Assembly: GCA_035501615.1 (NCBI GenBank)
Contig: DATJVY010000117.1
Coordinates: 114,536 to 178,535, forward strand
Direction: 5' to 3'
Origin: RPRB01 sp035501615
GTDB taxonomy: Bacteria; Myxococcota; Myxococcia; Myxococcales; Myxococcaceae
DNA length: 64,000 nt
The notes under the pieces are model-generated. The model saw only the letters and a program-made list of their open reading frames with translations, had not been told where the DNA came from and made no database searches. The translations under genes were made by a program, and so were the position numbers. Shown here piece after piece: positions 55,240 to 63,635 of the stretch; position 1 is the first letter of the stretch, and the number at the start of each line of letters is the position of its first letter.

Positions 55240-55338
55240 TCATCCGGGGCGCTTCAGACGCCTCGCCAGCAGGACCGCGAGCGTGCTCGCGCTCACCAGC
55301 GACCAGAAGATCGCGAAGGACAACGTTGCGCCACTCAT
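55240..55338 (-). CDS. Putative 32-aa single-helix membrane peptide
   Basis: ATG 55338 to TGA 55240. The translation begins MSGATLSFAIFWSLVSASTL, continues AVLLA and ends in a basic RRLKRPG tail: one hydrophobic helix of about 22 residues and a positive C-terminus, the form of known bacterial micro-membrane proteins. A perfect GGAGGT (55346-55351) sits 7 bp upstream, much better than most sites in the window. It fills an otherwise empty 470-bp gap between rnk and the GNAT gene. No homolog is known to me. Confidence 0.6.
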   Translation of the reverse strand: MSGATLSFAIFWSLVSASTLAVLLARRLKRPG

Positions 55339-55429
55339 CGACCCGACCTCCGACCCGCCGCCCCGCGGGTGAGGTGGCAACGAGCGGTGCCTCCGGCAAC
55401 TCCTGCGTGGGTCGGGGCGCTTCGGAGCG

Positions 55430-55984
55430 TCAGCCGCGCGGGCCGCGCTCGAATTCCGGACGGAGCAAGCTGAAGAGAAGCAGGTCCTCGCGGCTCCCGT
55501 CGTCGTTGAGCGTCCGCTCCCGGAGCCGGGCCTCCTGGCGGAAGCCGAGGCGCTCGACCAGCCGGATGGACGCCGTGTTCCCGGGGTCGATGCGGGCCTC
55601 CATCCGGTGGAGCCCCAGCACGTCGAATCCGTGGCGGACCAGCGCCGGGAGCACCTCGCGCATCAGCCCTTGACCCCAGCGGTCGCGGACGAGCACGTAG
55701 CCCAGCTCGGCCGTCTGGTGGGGGGCGTCCCAGCGGAAGAAGCCGAGGTAGGCGAAGGCCCGGTCGCCGGCCGGATCGGTGAGGACCCAGAACGCCGCCT
55801 CGCCGCGCTCGATGTCGTCGCGCATGCGGGTGATGCGCGTCCGCACCTGCTCCAGGGTCTGCGGCGGCCGGCCCAGGTACCGGACCGACTGCGGGTCGGC
55901 ATAGATGTCGAGCAGCGCGTCGGCGTCCTCGGAACGCACCTCACGGAGCCGCGCGCGGGTGGAGTACAGCTCGGGAAGTGGCAT
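55430..55984 (-). CDS. GNAT N-acetyltransferase, RimJ/RimL type
   Basis: 184 aa. STRARLREVRSEDADALLDIYADPQSVRYL is the usual opening; the acetyl-CoA pyrophosphate loop is VRDRWGQGLMREVLPALVRH, and the final LGLHRMEARIDPGNTASIRLVERLGF is the RimJ/L signature. Substrate could be a ribosomal protein N-terminus or a small molecule. 12 bp downstream of the vegetative-protein gene. Confidence 0.9.
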   Translation of the reverse strand: MPLPELYSTRARLREVRSEDADALLDIYADPQSVRYLGRPPQTLEQVRTRITRMRDDIERGEAAFWVLTDPAGDRAFAYLGFFRWDAPHQTAELGYVLVRDRWGQGLMREVLPALVRHGFDVLGLHRMEARIDPGNTASIRLVERLGFRQEARLRERTLNDDGSREDLLLFSLLRPEFERGPRG

Positions 55985-55996
55985 CGGGGCCCCAGG

Positions 55997-56362
55997 TCAG
56001 GCGGCGGACTCGGCCGGAACGGCCTTCCCGTAGGTCTCGGCCTCGTGCTTCTCGCAGAGGCCGTGCCGGACCGCCTTGCTGCGGCAGTCGGGCTTGCTGC
56101 ACGTCCGGTAGCGGCCATGGGGAAGCTCACCCTGCCGCCACTTCTTGAAGTGGAAGTAGCAGTAGCCCTTCGCACGGTAGGGGCGCTTGCACCCCTCGAT
56201 GCCGCAGGCCTTGTCCTCGCCACCCTTCGCTCGCCGGGCCCAGCCGGATGTCTTCGCCTTCTTCTCGGCGGGCGGCTTCGCGACGGGGGCCTTCGCGACG
56301 GGCGTCTTCTCCGCGGGCCTCTTCGCTGCGACCTTCTTCGGGGCGGTCTTCTTGTCGGCCAT
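55997..56362 (-). CDS. Lys/Ala-rich protein with paired Cys/His modules ('vegetative protein' type)
   Basis: 121 aa. Residues 1-45 are histone-like repeats of Lys, Ala and Pro (KKTAPKKVAAKRPAEKTPVA). Then two zinc-finger-like modules follow: CGIEGCKRPYRAKGYCYFHF and CSKPDCRSKAVRHGLCEKH, each C-x4-C-x8/9-C-x2-H. I recall similar proteins annotated as vegetative proteins in myxobacteria. Likely DNA or RNA binding. The ATG at 56362 has GGAG 6 bp upstream; an ATG four codons earlier is an alternative. Confidence 0.75.
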   Translation of the reverse strand: MADKKTAPKKVAAKRPAEKTPVAKAPVAKPPAEKKAKTSGWARRAKGGEDKACGIEGCKRPYRAKGYCYFHFKKWRQGELPHGRYRTCSKPDCRSKAVRHGLCEKHEAETYGKAVPAESAA

Positions 56363-56465
56363 TCGCCGCTCCATAGCGGGCCGGCGGCCGGTGCTGCAAG
56401 CAAGACACGACGGAAGGAGTTGACAGTGCCGGGCGGGAGCGACACATCGCCCGCTCGCAGCGACG

Positions 56466-58541
56466 ATGCCCGGAGCCGATCCACAGCTGGCCATCGCCGA
56501 GGAGGAGACCCTCCTGGAGCGCGTGCGGACCGCGCTCGGCTCGGCCCAGGCCCGGCGCTCCTGGGCGGGAGGCCCGAGCCGGGAGACGCTGCAGACGCTC
56601 CGCGAGGACGCCGCCAGCGCGCGCGAGGAGGATGCCGCGCCCCTCCTGCACGAGCTCGCGGTGCAGCACCAGCTGGGGGGCCGCGCGCCGCCGGTGCTCC
56701 CCGATCCGGCCTCGCCCTACGTCGCGCACCTGGCGGTCCGCGAGGGGGGGCGTCGCCGCGACTACCTCCTCGGCCATGCCACCTTCGTGGACGCCGAGGC
56801 GGACGTATGGGTCGTCGACTGGCGGGTGGCGCCGGTCGCGCAGCTCTTCTATCGCTACCGGGAGGGCGACCCCTTCGAGGAGTCGTTCCCCGGCCGGGAG
56901 GCGAGCGGCGTGGTCGAGGTCCGCCGGGTGGTCGTCGTCCACCGGGGCCGGCTGCGCCAGGTCATCGGGGAGGGATTCCAGGCCCGTCGCCGCCCGGACG
57001 GGAGCTGGGCCATCGGCGGCCGCGAGGCACTGGCCGGCGGCGGCGCCGGAACCGCTCCCCGGGCGGGGCACCTGGGGCTGGGCATCGGGACCGAGGAGCG
57101 CGGCTCGCGGGCGGATGTCACCGCGCTGCTCGACGCCGAGCAGTACGCCGCGGTGCGCGCGCCGGCGAACGAGCCGCTGGTGGTCCTGGGGAGCGCCGGG
57201 AGCGGGAAGACGACCGTGGCGCTCCACCGCCTGGCCCGCCTGGCCGCGGCCGAGCCCGAGCGGGTGCCGCTGGCGCGAGCCCGGGTGGTGGTTCCCGAGG
57301 AGGGGCTGGCCCGGCTCTCGGCCCGGCTGCTGGCCCCGCTGGGCGGCGGGGCGGCGCGGGTCCAGACGCTCGACGCCGCGTTCCTCGACCTGGGACGCCG
57401 GGTGTTCGGGGCGCTCCCGCGCATCGTCGACGATCCACCGGCCCTGGTGACCGCGATGAAGCGCCATCCCGCGCTGTTCGAGGCCCTGCGCGCCCGGCTC
57501 GGCAACCGCCGCGGGTCGGCTGCACCGAGCTGGCGACGGCTCCGGCGCGAGCTGTCCGTTCCGCTGACCGACCGCGTCTTCCTCCAGGGAGTGGTCGATC
57601 GCGCCACCGGGTCGCTGCCGCGGACCGCGGTGGAGGACACCGTGCGCCACACGATGCGCCAGCTCGCCGATCCATCGGCACGGCTGCTGGCCTCGATCAC
57701 CGACGAGTCGCGCAAGGAGGCGGTGGACGGGCGGCCGATCGACGAGGGGACCGACGACGAGCTCGCCGGAACGCTCGACGTCGAGGACCTTCCGCTGCTC
57801 CTGGCCATCGCCGCCTGGCGGGGCCAGCTGTCGCTCCCCGAGGCCTCGCACCTGGTGCTCGACGAGGCCGAGGACTTCTCGCTCTTCGACCTCCAGGCGC
57901 TCGCCAGCCTCCTCCGCGGGACGCGCTCGGTGACGGTGGCGGGGGACGAGGCGCAGCAGACCTCCCCCAGCTTCGCCGGGTGGGACCGGGGGCTGGAGAC
58001 GCTGGGAGCCTCGGGGGCGGCGCGGGTGCGGCTCCCGGTCTCGTACCGCTGCCCGCGGCCGATCGCCGACCTCGCCCGGGCCATCCTCGGCCCGCTGGCC
58101 CCGGTGCAGGCGGTCCGCGCGGCGCGCGACGGTGCGCCGGTGGGGCGGTTCGGCTTCCCCGGCGAGCCGCAGGCGCACCTCTTCCTCGCCGGAGCGCTGC
58201 GTGAGCTGCTCGAGTCCGAGCCGCACGCCGCGGTCGCCGTCATCTGTCACGACGCGGCGACGGCCCGGCGGGTGGCTGCGGTGACCGCGGAGCTGCCCGC
58301 GAGCAGGCTGGTGCTGGATGGCCGGTTCACCTTCGAGCCCGGGCTGGACGTCACCGACGTGGACAGCGTGAAGGGTCTGGAGTGGGACTACGTGGTGGTG
58401 CCGGACGCGGTCGAGTCGGCCTGGCCGCTCTCGGACGACGGGCGGCGGCGGCTGCACGTCGCCGTCACCCGCGCTTCCTGGCAGCTGTGGCTCGTCTCGC
58501 CGGGAACCCCGACGCGGCTGCTGCCCGCCGAGGCGAGCTGA
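56466..58541 (+). CDS. HelD-like superfamily 1 helicase/ATPase
   Basis: 691 aa. An N-terminal region with HelD-type layout (YVAHLAVREGGRRRDYLLGHATFVD, VVDWRVAPVAQLFYRY) precedes the P-loop LGSAGSGKTTVALHRLARL; later motifs are LVLDEAEDFS, VAGDEAQQT, LPVSYRCPRP, DVDSVKGLEWDYVVV and LHVAVTRAS. The split layout and length match HelD, which recycles stalled RNA polymerase, rather than UvrD. The usual long N-terminal coiled coil looks short here. Divergent from the vegetative-protein gene. Confidence 0.82.
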   Translation: MPGADPQLAIAEEETLLERVRTALGSAQARRSWAGGPSRETLQTLREDAASAREEDAAPLLHELAVQHQLGGRAPPVLPDPASPYVAHLAVREGGRRRDYLLGHATFVDAEADVWVVDWRVAPVAQLFYRYREGDPFEESFPGREASGVVEVRRVVVVHRGRLRQVIGEGFQARRRPDGSWAIGGREALAGGGAGTAPRAGHLGLGIGTEERGSRADVTALLDAEQYAAVRAPANEPLVVLGSAGSGKTTVALHRLARLAAAEPERVPLARARVVVPEEGLARLSARLLAPLGGGAARVQTLDAAFLDLGRRVFGALPRIVDDPPALVTAMKRHPALFEALRARLGNRRGSAAPSWRRLRRELSVPLTDRVFLQGVVDRATGSLPRTAVEDTVRHTMRQLADPSARLLASITDESRKEAVDGRPIDEGTDDELAGTLDVEDLPLLLAIAAWRGQLSLPEASHLVLDEAEDFSLFDLQALASLLRGTRSVTVAGDEAQQTSPSFAGWDRGLETLGASGAARVRLPVSYRCPRPIADLARAILGPLAPVQAVRAARDGAPVGRFGFPGEPQAHLFLAGALRELLESEPHAAVAVICHDAATARRVAAVTAELPASRLVLDGRFTFEPGLDVTDVDSVKGLEWDYVVVPDAVESAWPLSDDGRRRLHVAVTRASWQLWLVSPGTPTRLLPAEAS

Positions 58542-58565
58542 GCCCCACGGGCGCGGCCGGCGTCG

Positions 58566-59711
58566 TCAGTGGCCCGCGCCGGCGACGCCGCTGCTGCCGG
58601 TGCCGGAGCTTCCCTCGGCGGAGTTCGCCTCCGGTCCGGTGGGCGGGAGCTGCCCGTGGGGCGAGGCCGCGAACATCGACGGCATCGTCTCGGGCGTGAT
58701 GGCCACCCAGACGACCTGGCCGCCGCGCGCCAGGTGCACCCGGACCGAGCTCCCCGGCCCGGTCTGCGCCACCTTCCAGCGGAGGGCTTGCGCTCGCTGC
58801 ACCGGGGTGTGGTCCACCTCGAGGATGATGTCCCCGGCGCGGACGCCGGCGCGCTGTGCCGGACCGCCGGTCACCACGTCGGAGACCATCACCCCGCTGT
58901 AGCTGGGGCGCCCCGCGGTCCGCGCCACGTCCGGTGTGAGGTCGACCACCGAGAGCCCGAGCCATCCGCGCCGCACCCGGCCGTGGGTCCGGAGCTCGTC
59001 GAGGACCGCCCGGGCCGCGTCCACCGGGATGGCGAAGCCGATGCCCTGTCCGGTGGTGTTCACCGCGTTGGCGATGCCCACCACCTTCCCGTCGAGCCCG
59101 AGCACCGGGCCGCCCGAGTTGCCGGGGTTGATGGCCGCATCGGTCTGCAGGAAGTCCACGAAGCTGGTCCGTGCGCCGGGGAGGATGTCCGTCCGGCCCT
59201 TGGCGCTGATGACGCCCACCGAGACCGAGCGGTCGAGGCCGTACGGGCTGCCGATGACCACCACCCAGTCGGCGACCTGCACGTCCTCGGCGCTGCCCAG
59301 GGCGAGGCTCGGGAGGCGGCGATCGGTCTGCAGCTTCAAGAGGGCACAGTCGGTCTGTGCATCGGCGCCCACCAGCGTGGCCGGAACTTCCTCGGGAAAG
59401 CCTCGCGGATCGAGCAGGGTGACGGTGAAGCGCACGGCATCGTCGACCACGTGCGCCGCGGTGAGGACGTAGCCGTCGTGCGAGATGATGAACCCGGACC
59501 CGATGCCCCGCTGGGCCTCGCCGGAGGGGTCGGGATGCTCCTGGGTGGTGATGGAGACGACGGCGGGAATCGCGGCCCGCGCCACCCGGACCAGGGAGGA
59601 TCGCTCCGACCGCACCCGTCTCTGCTTCGCCTCGTGCCACGCCGTCCGAGCCGGCGCCGGTGCCGCCACCAGCGCCACCGCGGTCACCCACGCCGCCCAC
59701 GCCCATCCCAT
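58566..59711 (-). CDS. HtrA/DegP-type exported serine protease with PDZ domain
   Basis: 381 aa. Signal peptide (MGWAWAAWVTAVALVAAPAPA). Trypsin-like triad: His in YVLTAAHVVDD, Asp in AQTDCALLKL, Ser in NPGNSGGPV. One C-terminal PDZ (RRGWLGLSVVDLTPDVAR ... SGVMVSDVVTGGPAQRAGVRAGDIIL) and a Ser/Gly-rich tail. A periplasmic quality-control protease. A GTG at 59720 is an alternative start three codons upstream. Confidence 0.92.
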   Translation of the reverse strand: MGWAWAAWVTAVALVAAPAPARTAWHEAKQRRVRSERSSLVRVARAAIPAVVSITTQEHPDPSGEAQRGIGSGFIISHDGYVLTAAHVVDDAVRFTVTLLDPRGFPEEVPATLVGADAQTDCALLKLQTDRRLPSLALGSAEDVQVADWVVVIGSPYGLDRSVSVGVISAKGRTDILPGARTSFVDFLQTDAAINPGNSGGPVLGLDGKVVGIANAVNTTGQGIGFAIPVDAARAVLDELRTHGRVRRGWLGLSVVDLTPDVARTAGRPSYSGVMVSDVVTGGPAQRAGVRAGDIILEVDHTPVQRAQALRWKVAQTGPGSSVRVHLARGGQVVWVAITPETMPSMFAASPHGQLPPTGPEANSAEGSSGTGSSGVAGAGH

Positions 59712-59776
59712 TCCCGCCACCGCCCGGGGCTCAACCTAGGGAGCGGCGGTGGAGCGTGGTAGCCCTGGGGGGGGGC

Positions 59777-60049
59777 TCAGTGTCCGCTGCGCTTGGCGAT
59801 GATGCGGTCGAGCGCGGCGCGGTCGGCGTCGGTGTGCCGCTCGCGGGGCCTCGTCGGCTGGCCGAGGGCCTCGCGTGCGCGGTCGACCGCGTCGTCGGCC
59901 CGGTCGCGGAGCCAGTCGCTCGCCTCGGAGGTCCGCCAGGTGGCCCGCGCGCGGGCGAGCGGCGTCTTCCCCTCGACCTCCACCGTCGCCAGGGCGATGC
60001 CCAGGCCCACCGCGGCCCCGGTCCACACGCACGTCCGAACGAAGCCCAT
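59777..60049 (-). CDS. Small protein with N-terminal hydrophobic helix, 90 aa
   Basis: 90 aa from ATG 60049 with a perfect GAGGAGG 5 bp upstream. MGFVRTCVWTGAAVGLGIAL is a membrane helix or signal anchor; the rest is charged and helical (WLRDRADDAVDRAREAL) with an Arg/Asp-rich tail ending IIAKRSGH. The pattern resembles small YtxH-like stress proteins, but I cannot assign a family. An open frame reaching far upstream is a shadow. Confidence 0.7.
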   Translation of the reverse strand: MGFVRTCVWTGAAVGLGIALATVEVEGKTPLARARATWRTSEASDWLRDRADDAVDRAREALGQPTRPRERHTDADRAALDRIIAKRSGH

Positions 60050-60095
60050 GGAACCTCCTCGGGATTCTGTCTTACAGCAACGTACCCACACACAC

Positions 60096-60130
60096 AAAAA
60101 GCCGACACCGAAGGTGTCTGACACCCTCGG
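60096..60130. repeat. REP-like palindrome (three GACACC/GGTGTC half-sites)
   Basis: Positions 60104-60109 GACACC, 60113-60118 GGTGTC and 60120-60125 GACACC. Two alternative hairpins arise: GACACC-GAA-GGTGTC, and GGTGTC-T-GACACC extended to 11 bp with one mismatch (60108-60130). Read on the minus strand, the first hairpin is followed by GGC and a T-run (60096-60100), as in an intrinsic terminator. It lies in the divergent gap between the 90-aa protein and the CFI-box gene. Similar GGTGTC palindromes occur as REP elements in other genomes; operator function is the alternative. Confidence 0.6.
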
Positions 60131-60237
60131 TCGACTCAGAACATCCCGGAAAGACAGTCCGTTGGCACGATGGGACGCTCGGGGTGGGGGGCCCCTCTTC
60201 CCCGGCGAGGTCGGATCGGGCAAGTCAGCGAGCCTTC

Positions 60238-61290
60238 GTGACCCCCGACCAGGCCTTCGCTGCCGCAGTGGAACGGGCCCGCGCGCTGGGGCCGCCGCCG
60301 CCCGGCACCGGGCCGGTGGACGCCTTCCGGACCGAGAGCACCGAGTGGCTCGGTCGCATCCCGGAGCCTCCGCTCTACCCGCGCGCCGACGATCCGGCCC
60401 GTGCCCGCGCGACCGAGCTGCTCCAGGAGGGCATCGGCCTGCTCGGGCGCGGCTGGGCGCTCCAGGAATCCGGACGCCTCGCCGACGCCGACCTTCCCCT
60501 CGTGCGCGCGGTCCACGCACACACCGAGGCGCTGGCCGCCACCACCGAGGGCCGGATCGCTCAGGCGGAGGAGGCCTGGGCGCGGGCCAGCCTCCTCGAG
60601 AAGGAGAGCCGCACCCGCCGCCGCGCCTGGTTTCGCGAGGACGAGCTCGAGCGGCCGGTCTGGGACGCGCAGGCCCGGGTCTCGCGCTACGACCCGCGCC
60701 CGGCTCCCACCGTCCGCGCCCGCATCGCCTGTGCCCATCCGGGTTGCCGGACCGAGCAGGAGGTCACCTTCCCGCCGACCTATGCGCTCCACGCCTTCCG
60801 CTGCGTCCGCTGCCACCAGCCCTTCTCGGCGTACCTGGCCGAGTCGCGCGACGTCCGGTCCACCGCGGCCCCCTTCGGGCGCCGGCTCTCCTTCCGGCTG
60901 GAGCCGCTGGGCGGAGGCGCCTCTCGCGTGGAGTTCGACGACGCCTCGCCGGACCCATTCCTCGCCGCGCGGGGTGACCTCCTCGCCTTCCTCTACACGG
61001 ACGGACCCGTTCTCCGGGGAGTCACCAACCTGTCCTCGGGGAGGACCCTCTGGCGCCGCCGGACCGGCCCGTGCTGGATCGCGACCCAGGCCTACGGCGC
61101 GGGCGCTCCCGAGCTGACCGTCCTCCGCACGTTCCGGGACGAGCGTCTGCTCCCGACCAGGATGGGACGGGCGGCCGTCGCGTGTTACGACCGGTGCTCA
61201 CCGTGGATGGTGCGGTGGCTCGAGCACCGACCTCGTGCCCGGGCCTGGGTCCGGCGCAGGCTCGATGCGCTGGTGCGGAGGATGGCGTGA
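60238..61290 (+). CDS. CFI-box C-terminal domain protein
   Basis: 350 aa from GTG 60238. Residues 1-150 are Ala/Glu/Arg-rich helices with a TPR-like feel (LLQEGIGLLGRGWALQESGR). About 165-200 holds a zinc-ribbon-like CAHPGC ... FRCVRCHQ. The last 75 residues, CWIATQAYGAGAPELTVLRTFRDERLLPTRMG ... CYDRCSPWMVRWLE, form a CFI-box-CTERM domain in which the usual CFIATAAYG is CWIATQAYG. Function unknown. Overlaps the downstream thioredoxin gene by 4 bp. Confidence 0.72.
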   Translation: MTPDQAFAAAVERARALGPPPPGTGPVDAFRTESTEWLGRIPEPPLYPRADDPARARATELLQEGIGLLGRGWALQESGRLADADLPLVRAVHAHTEALAATTEGRIAQAEEAWARASLLEKESRTRRRAWFREDELERPVWDAQARVSRYDPRPAPTVRARIACAHPGCRTEQEVTFPPTYALHAFRCVRCHQPFSAYLAESRDVRSTAAPFGRRLSFRLEPLGGGASRVEFDDASPDPFLAARGDLLAFLYTDGPVLRGVTNLSSGRTLWRRRTGPCWIATQAYGAGAPELTVLRTFRDERLLPTRMGRAAVACYDRCSPWMVRWLEHRPRARAWVRRRLDALVRRMA

Positions 61291-61877
61291 CGACGGACGG
61301 AGGAACGGACGAGGCCGCGGGCCAGGCGGCGGTGGCTCCCCCGCGCCGGTTCCCGGTGCTCCCGGTGGGGCTGCTCGCGGTGGGGATCGCCGGCCTGCTC
61401 TGGTCCGGCATCCAGGAGGCGCGCAGCAACCGCCCGGAGCCCCAGCCGCAGCGCCCGGCGCCGCCGTTCCGCCTCGAGAAGTTCGGCGGGGGCTCGGTCA
61501 GCTCGTCGGAGCTCCGGGGGAAGGTGGTGATGCTCGACTTCTGGGCCACCTGGTGCGGCCCCTGCGTCGCCGAGATGCCCACCCTGCTCAAGCTCGCGAG
61601 CGAGTACGAGCCGCGCGGCGTGGTGTTCCTCGCCGCGAGCCGTGACGACCCCAGCGTCGCCAAGGTCCAGGTCGGCGTGTTCATCGACCGCCTCGCTCCG
61701 GGTCTGGCTCCCTACGCCGCCTTCGCCGACGACGGGACGGCCGACGCGTACGCGGTCCAGGCGATTCCGACCATGGCGTTCATCGATCGGAAGGGGCAGC
61801 TGCAGGCCACCTACCGGGGCGCGGCGAGCGAGCGCACCTGGCGGGCGCGCATCGAGGCCGTGCTGGCGCAGGACTGA
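61287..61877 (+). CDS. TlpA/ResA-family thioredoxin, membrane anchored
   Basis: 196 aa. One N-terminal membrane helix (LPVGLLAVGIAGLLWSGI) and a thioredoxin fold with VVMLDFWATWCGPCVAEMPTL, active site WCGPC, and the cis-proline segment VQAIPTMAFID. It should act in the periplasm on protein or cytochrome thiols. GTG start in a GTGA overlap with the CFI-box gene, suggesting that the Cys-rich CFI-box protein could be a client (inference). Confidence 0.88.
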   Translation: MTTDGGTDEAAGQAAVAPPRRFPVLPVGLLAVGIAGLLWSGIQEARSNRPEPQPQRPAPPFRLEKFGGGSVSSSELRGKVVMLDFWATWCGPCVAEMPTLLKLASEYEPRGVVFLAASRDDPSVAKVQVGVFIDRLAPGLAPYAAFADDGTADAYAVQAIPTMAFIDRKGQLQATYRGAASERTWRARIEAVLAQD

Positions 61878-61889
61878 GGCACCCGGCGG

Positions 61890-63515
61890 TCACTTCTTCG
61901 GCGGCTTCTTCGTGGCCTCCTCCTCGAGGAGGCGGAACTCGACGCGGCGGTTCTTCGCCCGGCCGAGCGCCGTGGCGTTGTCGGCGATGGGCCGCTCGAA
62001 GCCGTAGCCGGCACTGACCAGGCGCTTGCGGTCGATGCCGTGCTGGACCAGGTACTCGACCACCGCGGCGGCGCGACGACGCGAGAGGTCGAGGTTGTAA
62101 GCGGCGGTGCCGCGGTTGTCGGTGTGTCCCTCGACGCGCACGTGCTTCAGCTGGGGGTTCTTGACCAGCACCCCCTGCACCTCGTCGAGGAGCGGGAACG
62201 AGTCGGGCTTGATGATCGCCCTGTCGTAGTCGAAGTGAACGCTGCCGTTGAGCCGCACCCGGTCGGACTCGAGCGTGACCAGCGGACCGGTGACCGGACA
62301 CCCGTCGTTCTCGGCCGGGCCGGGCTCGTCCGGGCACTTGTCCTCGGGGTCGGGGATGCCGTCGCCGTCCCGGTCCGGGCAGCCGTCGAGCTCGCGGGTG
62401 CCGGGCTCGCGCGGGCAGCGGTCGTCCACGTTCGGGATGCCGTCCTTGTCCCAGTCGAGGTCTGGGCACCCATCGGGCCCGTCGCCGGGCTCGTCGGGAC
62501 ACTTGTCGATCTCGTCCGGCACGCCGTCGTGGTCGCGATCGTGGATGGGTGCCGGAGGGGGCTCGGGCTCGAACTCGTAGCGGAGCGAGGCGAGCATCCG
62601 GAAGGCCTCACGTCCGTAGCCGGCGGTGGTGGAGATGCCGCGGCCCAGTGCGATCTCGGCGCCCCAGTGCTTCCCGAACAGCGTGCGCGCGCCGAGCAGG
62701 AACTCCCAGGGCGTCGTCGCCGAGGCGCTGCTGGTCCCCACGTTTCCGGCGAACGGCTGGGAGAGCGGCGTGGAGAAGGTGGTCTCGGCGATGAGCTCGG
62801 GCCGGTGGAACACCTTGCCGGTGGGGAGGGTCCAGACGACGGCGCCTCCGCCGGTGAGCTCGTTCTCGACGATGAGCTGGAGGAAGCGGCCCGTGTTCCG
62901 GTACCGGAGGCCGAGGTTCAGGAGCAGCCGTACCGGACCGAACGCACGCTCGACGTTCGCTCGCGGGGCGAAGATGAAGCCGTTCCCGCCGAGGAAGCTC
63001 TGAGAGCTGCCGGTGGGGAAGCGCAGCTCGGGGACGATGGCCACGTCCACGGGCCACTTCCAGCTCGTGGGAGTGAAGAGGCGCGAGACGAAGCGGAGGT
63101 CGCCCAGGCCGCCCGACACGCCGGTGTTGTACGGAGGAAAGTCGCCGGCGATCGCCTGGAAGTTGTCGCCCTGGGCGAAGGTGACGGGAAGGTCCCCGGC
63201 GAGCTCGAGGAAGGGAAGCAGCGTCCAGGCGCCGAGCAGGTGCCCGTCCACGCGCCAGGGGATGAAGTTGCCGGTCTTCTGGTCGCCGTTCCGGGCGGCG
63301 AGGATCTGCACGTTCCAGTCGAGCAGGAGCTCGCCGTGCCAGCTGCCGGGCGGGGCGGCGCGCGCGCCCTCGACGACGAACGCGGAGGAGGAGAGGGGAG
63401 TCGCCTTCTGCGGGACGGCGTCGAACCCACGGGTGTTCGGATCGAGGGGCTGGGCACCGGCCGGAGCCGCGGCGAGCGCGGCGATGACTCCGGCCGTGAG
63501 CGCGGCACGCCTCAT
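61890..63515 (-). CDS. OmpA-family outer membrane protein with TSP3 calcium repeats
   Basis: 541 aa. Signal peptide (MRRAALTAGVIAALAAAPAGA), about 290 residues of beta-barrel type with aromatic-ended strands, then three thrombospondin-3-type repeats (DRDHDGVPDEIDKCPDEPG, DWDKDGIPNVDDRCP, DRDGDGIPDPEDKCPDEPG), and an OmpA peptidoglycan-binding domain (VHFDYDRAIIKPDS, VRVEGHTDNRGTAAYNLDLS). A short Lys/Pro-rich tail ends it. ATG 63515 matches the signal peptide; the frame upstream is a shadow. Confidence 0.9.
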   Translation of the reverse strand: MRRAALTAGVIAALAAAPAGAQPLDPNTRGFDAVPQKATPLSSSAFVVEGARAAPPGSWHGELLLDWNVQILAARNGDQKTGNFIPWRVDGHLLGAWTLLPFLELAGDLPVTFAQGDNFQAIAGDFPPYNTGVSGGLGDLRFVSRLFTPTSWKWPVDVAIVPELRFPTGSSQSFLGGNGFIFAPRANVERAFGPVRLLLNLGLRYRNTGRFLQLIVENELTGGGAVVWTLPTGKVFHRPELIAETTFSTPLSQPFAGNVGTSSASATTPWEFLLGARTLFGKHWGAEIALGRGISTTAGYGREAFRMLASLRYEFEPEPPPAPIHDRDHDGVPDEIDKCPDEPGDGPDGCPDLDWDKDGIPNVDDRCPREPGTRELDGCPDRDGDGIPDPEDKCPDEPGPAENDGCPVTGPLVTLESDRVRLNGSVHFDYDRAIIKPDSFPLLDEVQGVLVKNPQLKHVRVEGHTDNRGTAAYNLDLSRRRAAAVVEYLVQHGIDRKRLVSAGYGFERPIADNATALGRAKNRRVEFRLLEEEATKKPPKK

Positions 63516-63594
63516 CCGGAACAGGGTTACCCCAAGTCGGGGCATTTCCGGAGAAATCGGCCCCTTGCGAGGTGGGCCTCGCTCCCACCCGGTG

Positions 63595-63622
63595 TTGACC
63601 CCGCCGGTCGAGCGGTTAGTGT
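63595..63622 (+). promoter_or_regulatory. Candidate ssrA promoter
   Basis: TTGACC (63595-63600), 16-bp spacer, TAGTGT (63617-63622). It would start transcription a few bases before the mature tmRNA 5' end at 63636, consistent with 5' processing. Confidence 0.45.
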
Positions 63623-63635
63623 GAACGGTGCTGAA

